This document shows, piece after piece, positions 46,417-51,552 of a stretch of 51,552 nucleotides of DNA. The stretch comes from Scytalidium lignicola (lineage: Eukaryota > Ascomycota > Leotiomycetes), in the NCBI GenBank assembly GCA_002812745.2, contig NCSJ02000304.1:1-51552 (forward strand), written 5' to 3'. Numbering within the stretch: position 1 is the stretch's first letter; each line of letters opens with the position of its first letter. Below the pieces are notes generated by a model. It worked only from the letters and a program-made list of their open reading frames with translations. It was not told the origin of the DNA and did not search any database. Both the position numbers and the translations under genes were made by a program.

Positions 46417-47192
46417 GTTTACGATTACTTCCGGAAGGCCAAGTACGAGTAACTTGTCTCTAAACACATTTTGGGAGAAAGAGAAATCAAAGGTTAAAAT
46501 ACCTCAGAAAGCTTATGATCATATGCCTACTAGCATAGTGATGGGAACAAGTTGTCGGGATTTTAGAAGGTCTGCAGGGGAGGTGTGATCCAAACCAATC
46601 ACATATCGTTCATCGGCTCTTCGGTAAATACGCTGTTCGCACTCAGTACTCCGTACTAAGTACGGCATTATGCAGCCCGGACGACCCCATATTTCACACT
46701 ATTTTCCAGAAAGACACTGCCGTACATGAACAACGCCCTTTTTATGGCGCTCTATTAACCATGTCTACCAGTTTATGAATGTTCTCACGGGTGATATCCA
46801 AGTTATCATCTTTTGACTTCTTTATTCATGTGATTTTACCCTTTAAATTGCTACTTCTTTAGTATAGCGGTGCACATCTAGTGGGTATTGCGTAGAGTGT
46901 CTTCTCAACCTGGCTTTTTTGTCTTGGAATTCTAAGATGGCCCTATTTACTCAACTTCTTTAGCCATCAACACAATTATTGTCATGACTTAAGTGAGCGA
47001 TTAATTTATATTCTAAAATATTAACACCAAATAAAACATCAGACATAAACTGTAACAATCAATTTACAAGGTAATTTTGTGCTGCATCTTGAAATCTGCG
47101 TTAATAGTTACTATCAATTAAAGATCAATTTGGCTGTATATCTCAAATTCCTCAAATTCTCATCCTTTATTTTAACATCTTGAAGGGCGCAA
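46417..47192. other. Spacer between dehydratase and transporter genes
   Basis: The 776 bases contain the presumed dehydratase promoter and the 3' end of the transporter gene. AT-rich from about 46970 on. No gene was seen. Confidence 0.5.
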
Positions 47193-49388
47193 CTACACTT
47201 GTGTGGCAGTGGTATTGCTATCAAATGTTGCTTCAACATGCGTGATATCAACGTCTTTCCCATCAAAAGCAGTCAATGCTTCTCCGTTGGCCATGTCACG
47301 TTCAAAAATGCTTCCAATCTTAGTTGCCTCTTTATCAAACATCACCCATACTTTGCGGCCTTTCAAAAAGAGATAATCCATCTCTTCGAGAGTCTTCCCA
47401 GCAGATTCCTAAAAATATCGTTAGATAAAGCAACGTATTTCAGACTAAGCACACTCACCGGGTAATAAAGATATATTACTATTGCCATCAAATAGCAAAG
47501 AGCCATAAATATCAGGTAGAGTTTCCAACTGTCAGAATTAGTTTCCCTCAACAATGGCTTTACTATTGTATCCTCACCTGATCTCATTCATAGCAGTAGG
47601 AATATACAGGGCAAACCAGAAATTCTAAACTCGTTAGGTTGGTAAATTTGCCAAGGTCTTACAGCGCACTTACAACAAACCAGTTCGTAGCCGTTGTCAT
47701 TGACGTAGCGCGACCACGCATGTTCATGCTAAAGATCTCTGGTGGGTAGACCCAGGCGACACAGGCCCAAGTTAAGGCAAAGACCATGACGTAAATGTAG
47801 ACAAACGCAATTGTAGCATTTGAGGCGGCTTTAGAGGAGAAAGTAAAGTCGGTTTTCTTCGTCAATTCATTGTAGACAGGATGTCCTACAAAATGTGTTA
47901 GCTTTGAGAGAATAATGAAAAGGCTATATGGAAGATACCCTCATTTTTCATCAGAACACCGATTAACATCATTGCTATACCCATACCAACACCACCAATA
48001 ATCATCGGAATTCTCCTTCCCCACTTATCCATCCAATACATATTTGGCAGCGTGAAGATGTTCAGTACAAGGCCCTGGAGACCATTTGCCAGTAATGACG
48101 CGGCAGTACCAGATATACCAGCTTGCTGAAAAAGGAATACAGCATAATACATAATACTTAGTCTGTTAGGAGCGTATAGATTTTCAAGACTAGAAAGCTT
48201 ACACATTAATACCAGTCATCGATTGCCAGAATTGCTAGCAATGAGTCAGAAGGGTTTCTATAAAGTTGCTTGTAGACATACCACTCCAATTCCAATCCAC
48301 ATGCGCCTTCGTTCGCTGCCAAATAATAGCTGAAAATAAGATGGAGCTGCATAGAGTTTCTCTTGACCAAGCTTAGCTTTGATCTCGCTCAATTCCGCTA
48401 AGACGTAGGGGTCATTCGTGTTGCCATCAGCATGAAGCTTTGCGAGAACAGCAAGTGCTTCATCTTGACGATCCTTAGATACCAACCATCGAGGAGATTC
48501 AGGAAGGAAATACATCGTAATATGAAGGGTGATAGTAGCCTAATATCTGTTATCAGTCATAGCTAAACACGAGCGGCACTTGGGGGGCACTAACGATCAT
48601 TTGAAGGCCCATGGGTAATCTCCATGCTGCTGAGCCGTCGATAAAACTAGTTCCATATTGTATCCAGAATGCTATGAGAATTCCAAAATTGATAAAGCAC
48701 TGCTGTACTGAAATTATTCGGCCGCGGATTCTATCTTCTTAGTATAACTCTTAGACCCTCACGTCGAGATGTTACTTACTCCTTTGGTGCAATCTCACTC
48801 TGGTAAAGTGGGACCTAAACAGAACTATATAAGCAGAACAAAAAGACAACAACAAGAGATATTACAAACCATCATAGCTAGACATCCATTTCCTAGACCA
48901 TTGATAAGTCGGCCAGCAACCAATGCCGCAAGCCCATTAGACCCAGCAGCTACCGCACATCCAACTGTAAAAAGAGCTGAACCAAACAAAATAGTCCTCT
49001 TCCTTCCAAATCTATCAGCAATGAATGCCCCGGTAAGGAGCGATCCAGCAAAGGCACCCGCTAGAATGGAAGCGGTGATGCCCCCTTGCCGAAAATTGCT
49101 TGGATAGTCAAAATACTCCAAGAATTGAGGCATAGCCAATATGCCGCCTTGAAATATGTAAGTCAATGTACCATGATGATGGATGATATATTTGAGGTGT
49201 ACTCATGGATCCTGTATCCTATGAAAGCCATGAAGATTAATAAAGGGCGCGTAGGCAAAAAGGTGAGCACATACATATCCAAACGCAAGGCCACCCGTGC
49301 AGGGTGCAATGCCGTATAGGTAGATTTGCTAAATTAGCGTCAACATATTGCGATTCTTTGGTATTGGGAGAACAACCTTTGACAACAT
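47193..49388 (-). CDS. MFS sugar transporter, 13 exons
   Basis: Exons traced: 49388-49377, 49328-49275, 49218-49203, 49147-48870, 48814-48780, 48730-48595, 48539-48282, 48234-48203, 48156-47939, 47885-47674, 47624-47578, 47528-47459 and 47408-47193. All phases fit, giving 527 aa. Sugar-porter signatures are complete: ADRFGRKRTILFGS, NGLGNGCLAMM, VPLYQSEIAPKEIRGRI, FLPESPRWLVSK, QFWQSMTGINVIMYY, DKWGRRIPMIIGG, WVYPPEIFSMNMRGRATS and the closing ESAGKTLEEMD. Twelve helices are expected at the plasma membrane. Exon 3 is only 16 nt. The first exon of four codons is the weakest point: without that splice, a TAG lies in frame just before QIYLYG. The adjacent sugar-acid dehydratase suggests a hexuronic acid or related sugar as cargo, by context only. 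Confidence 0.83.
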
Positions 49389-49816
49389 TGTTTAATGGAC
49401 AATTTTGTCTTTCAAATAAAAATCTAGAAAAAGCAGGAATACTCAAACATCATATATTAATGATTAGCCAGCATCCTATACCACTCTACTTTTATCAGAG
49501 CCCGTCTACCCCAGCAACTGCAGACTGAACCGAAAAGCCGACTACCATCTTCCGATTTGCTGCGTTATAACAATTGTTCCCCACCGAAATTGCCAATGTA
49601 ACCACATCCTACTTTGGTTTAATGAATTTTACCCCCAAATGCGGAGAAGATCGCTGTCCCCTGGTTTGTTAGATTCGTTACCATTTGTATGTAAATACAG
49701 TTTAACTTGCAGAACTGGTTTTGCATTAATATGATTCAGGATAATTTAAATGAATCATTCCATTATCAATAATCTTTTCATTATACTGTCCGGACTAGAA
49801 GTGTGATTATCTGACA
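49389..49816. other. Promoter region of the sugar transporter
   Basis: No gene was found. AT-rich from 49680 on, next to the 3' end of the HET pseudogene. Confidence 0.45.
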
Positions 49817-51360
49817 CTAAACCAGCTCGATATCACTGAATGTGGCCTTCTCTGCTGCCTCTCCGTCCATAACACCATCAACATATGCTTCGCTGACCAG
49901 CCGATACGCTCCGACACTTTGCCAACGGAGAATAAAGGGAACCTGTGCGCTCTTGATCAGAGCAATAACATCACCTCGTTTGATATGCTCAGAACCAAGG
50001 ATCAAATATCCCTTTTTGCTGATAAACGGAAGTCGACCCAAACTCTTCCCCATAATTTCCGAGCTTAGTCCCATAATACCCTTGCCTAATCCCATATGTG
50101 CAGCGATCTTGTCTTTGCTGCTCTCTCTGCTCTCTCTGCTCTCTCTGCTCTCTCTGCTCTCTCTGCTCTCTCTGCTCTCTCTGCTCTATATCAGCCAAGA
50201 ATCGCTCAGCTTCCAACTTAATATAATATTCCCTAATGTACCGTATACCTCTTTTTAACAGTGTTACGGCCTCTAAAAAGCGGCCATCTCTAGTCCTTGC
50301 CAACTTTGTGTTTTGATCCTACCCAACCTTTCCAATAGAAGTTCTGGCTGCTGCCTGGAGACGGTCACCAAAATCCAGCAAAATAGCTTTATTGTAGTAC
50401 GTGAGACGAGGGATTCCAATTAAATACTCTGATGGCCACGAAAATGTCTTCAAAAGAGGTACCTCATGACTAGAAACTCTTCTGGGGAAAGATCTAACTT
50501 CGTGGATCTTGTCATACATGCTATCTATAACTGATATTCCCTTTACTAAACTATTACTTCTTCTTGTAATAGATATGTCTAAATACTTTAAGACTGCTCC
50601 GGACGCTTTAAATGTAGGATAAATTGTGATATGGTCGTTTTCCATGTCTTGTAATATATGGGTAGTAGATCAAGACTAGTCTGGCACCTAAGATGGCAAG
50701 TCAGGTTGAAGCTTAAGAGTCTGGCAGAATGAGAGGAGTAACATGTGGCTTTGTTGTAGTATAGCTATTATAGCTAGTGTATAAACTTCAGTGCAAGACT
50801 TAGTATAATCCAGAAAGATACCTTTTTTTTTCAAATGCTCTCTATCTGATACTAGACTTAAGAGTGCAAATATCTTATCTCGAGGATCTGTTAACTCTAA
50901 GTGGTGTGGTCCATGGCGATTACGGCTAAAGGATCTTACACAGGTAGCGCAGAGAAGAGCTGTTAGCAGGAAACGGCTGCATTTATGTACATTCTATGAG
51001 GAGAGCATAACGTTTGGCTTGTGATGGAATAGTTCTTTAAGAACTCCTGAATGATATTTCGTTGGTGATTGTCCGCTCATGAAATTCCGTGCAAGGATTG
51101 TTTAAAAAGGCCTAGTACGCATTAATAGCTGCACTTCATCGACGTCTAGTAATCCCTTTAGTACCACAGACAAACTCTGCATTCTCTGGAAGGGTGATCT
51201 CTTGCAAAACCCATATCCGTCCCCACCATGGCCGTGTAAAAAGGTGCTTCATTCCATCAATCGGTAACAGATAGTCAGAAATCCATTTCCATGACTTATT
51301 AATAAACCTACTCTAGTTTTCAAAGGCTATCGTTCCAAGCACATCCTAGTTCATTTGATG
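49817..51360 (-). pseudogene. Heterokaryon-incompatibility (HET) domain protein relic
   Basis: Minus-strand pieces follow the order of a HET protein. They include FTRPWWGRIWVLQEITLP (about 51180-51240), LTDPRDKIFALLSLVSD (about 50840-50890), the LPSWVPDW region at 50670-50700 in which the expected Trp codons are stops (TAG at 50690 and 50678, TGA at 50672), then KYLDISITRRSNS, TRDGRFLEAVTLLKRG, and a typical C-terminus with GYLILGSEHIKRGD, VPFILRW and YVDGVMDGEA, ending at 49817. More stops occur at 50321 and between 50900 and 51110. The last two pieces are in different frames, joined across a nine-base tandem. HET proteins act in non-self recognition and cell death in fungi; this copy is dead. 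Confidence 0.85.
50122..50184. repeat. Nine-base tandem repeat, seven copies
   Basis: The unit TCTCTCTGC occurs seven times in a row. On the minus strand, in the upstream HET frame, it encodes a run of Arg-Glu-Gln triplets after RFLADIEQ. Since the unit is a multiple of three, copy-number change would keep frame; yet the frame differs on the two sides, so a separate indel lies in or next to the array. Confidence 0.9.
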
Positions 51361-51429
51361 CTAGATACTATCTAGCTATACCTGACCTAATTCATCTCTT
51401 ATCAATTAAGAAACCCGTTTCCATTTTAA

Positions 51430-51552
51430 TTACTGCCCTTGTGGTGGACCGCCAGCAGCCGCTGCCGCTGCCGCCATGTCCTTATACATCTTGAAGAAGT
51501 CTGCCATCGCCTGTGCACCGTTCTCGCTCAAAAACATATCCCTATTCTTGAC
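51430..51552 (-). CDS. 3' end of a gene entering from the right edge
   Basis: The last 40 codons of a minus-strand gene are visible up to the TAA at 51430. They read FLSENGAQAMADFFKMYKDM, then a run of seven Ala, Gly-Gly-Pro-Pro and a Gln-rich end. Regular codon use with high GC in the third position suggests a conserved gene rather than a relic. I cannot name the protein from this tail. Confidence 0.55.
   Translation of the reverse strand, partial: VKNRDMFLSENGAQAMADFFKMYKDMAAAAAAAGGPPQGQ

Noticed and set aside
49632..49638. CCCCCAA upstream of the sugar transporter as a GaaR-type galacturonate element
   Set aside because: It fits only the short CCNCCAA core, lacks the flanking consensus, and no second site was seen before the dehydratase gene.
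49989..50303. Arg-Glu-Gln repeat frame as an independent coiled-coil gene
   Set aside because: It is the continuation of the HET relic, in frame with the upstream piece apart from one TAG.

Overview
This window looks like accessory chromosome sequence from a filamentous ascomycete (Pezizomycotina). Genes are split by short GT-AG introns of roughly 45-100 nt, and several families are typical of these fungi: Zn2Cys6 regulators, Clr5, HET, fungal LtrA, Dal5-type MFS and F-box-like proteins. Spacers are AT-rich and there are many gene relics. A class such as Leotiomycetes is plausible, but the sequence alone does not settle it. Most exon structures given here were rebuilt by hand from reading frame, splice signals and family consensus.

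Left part (1-13.3 kb). A decayed transposon integrase lies at the edge. It is followed by an intact secreted GH31 alpha-xylosidase-like gene, a chimeric relic (5' part of a succinate-semialdehyde dehydrogenase joined to the 3' part of an MFS transporter), a transaldolase paralogue, a seven-exon cyclase/kynurenine-formamidase-like gene, an orphan last exon with the look of a regulator C-terminus, and a broken small secreted WD-like protein gene.

Middle (13.8-28.5 kb). A DUF4267-type membrane protein, a D-2-hydroxyacid dehydrogenase, a large unrecognised T/P/S-rich protein (820 aa after splicing) whose 3' end also exists as a separate mutated copy 2 kb away, an F-box-like protein, a small conserved 104-aa protein, a zinc-independent MDR reductase, and a nine-exon LtrA-family membrane protein.

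Right part (30.5-51.5 kb). A Dal5-type MFS permease, a haloalkane-dehalogenase-like pseudogene with a large internal deletion, a Zn2Cys6 regulator with a G16 tract in its leader, a 683-aa conserved fungal protein of unknown function, and a Clr5 pseudogene. Next comes a sugar-acid locus: a Zn2Cys6/fungal_trans regulator, a dehydratase of the L-galactonate/L-fuconate type (enolase superfamily), and a 13-exon MFS sugar transporter. The window ends with a HET-domain pseudogene and the 3' end of one further gene.

Three unrelated dead genes (integrase, Clr5, HET) carry nonsense codons that are mostly explained by CpA to TpA changes on one strand or the other, as repeat-induced point mutation (RIP) would leave. 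Functional genes group around carbon use: alpha-xylosidase with transaldolase on the left, and regulator, dehydratase and transporter on the right. No CRISPR, rRNA or recognisable tRNA was seen. Five single N bases each sit directly after an A or T homopolymer and look like assembly artefacts.
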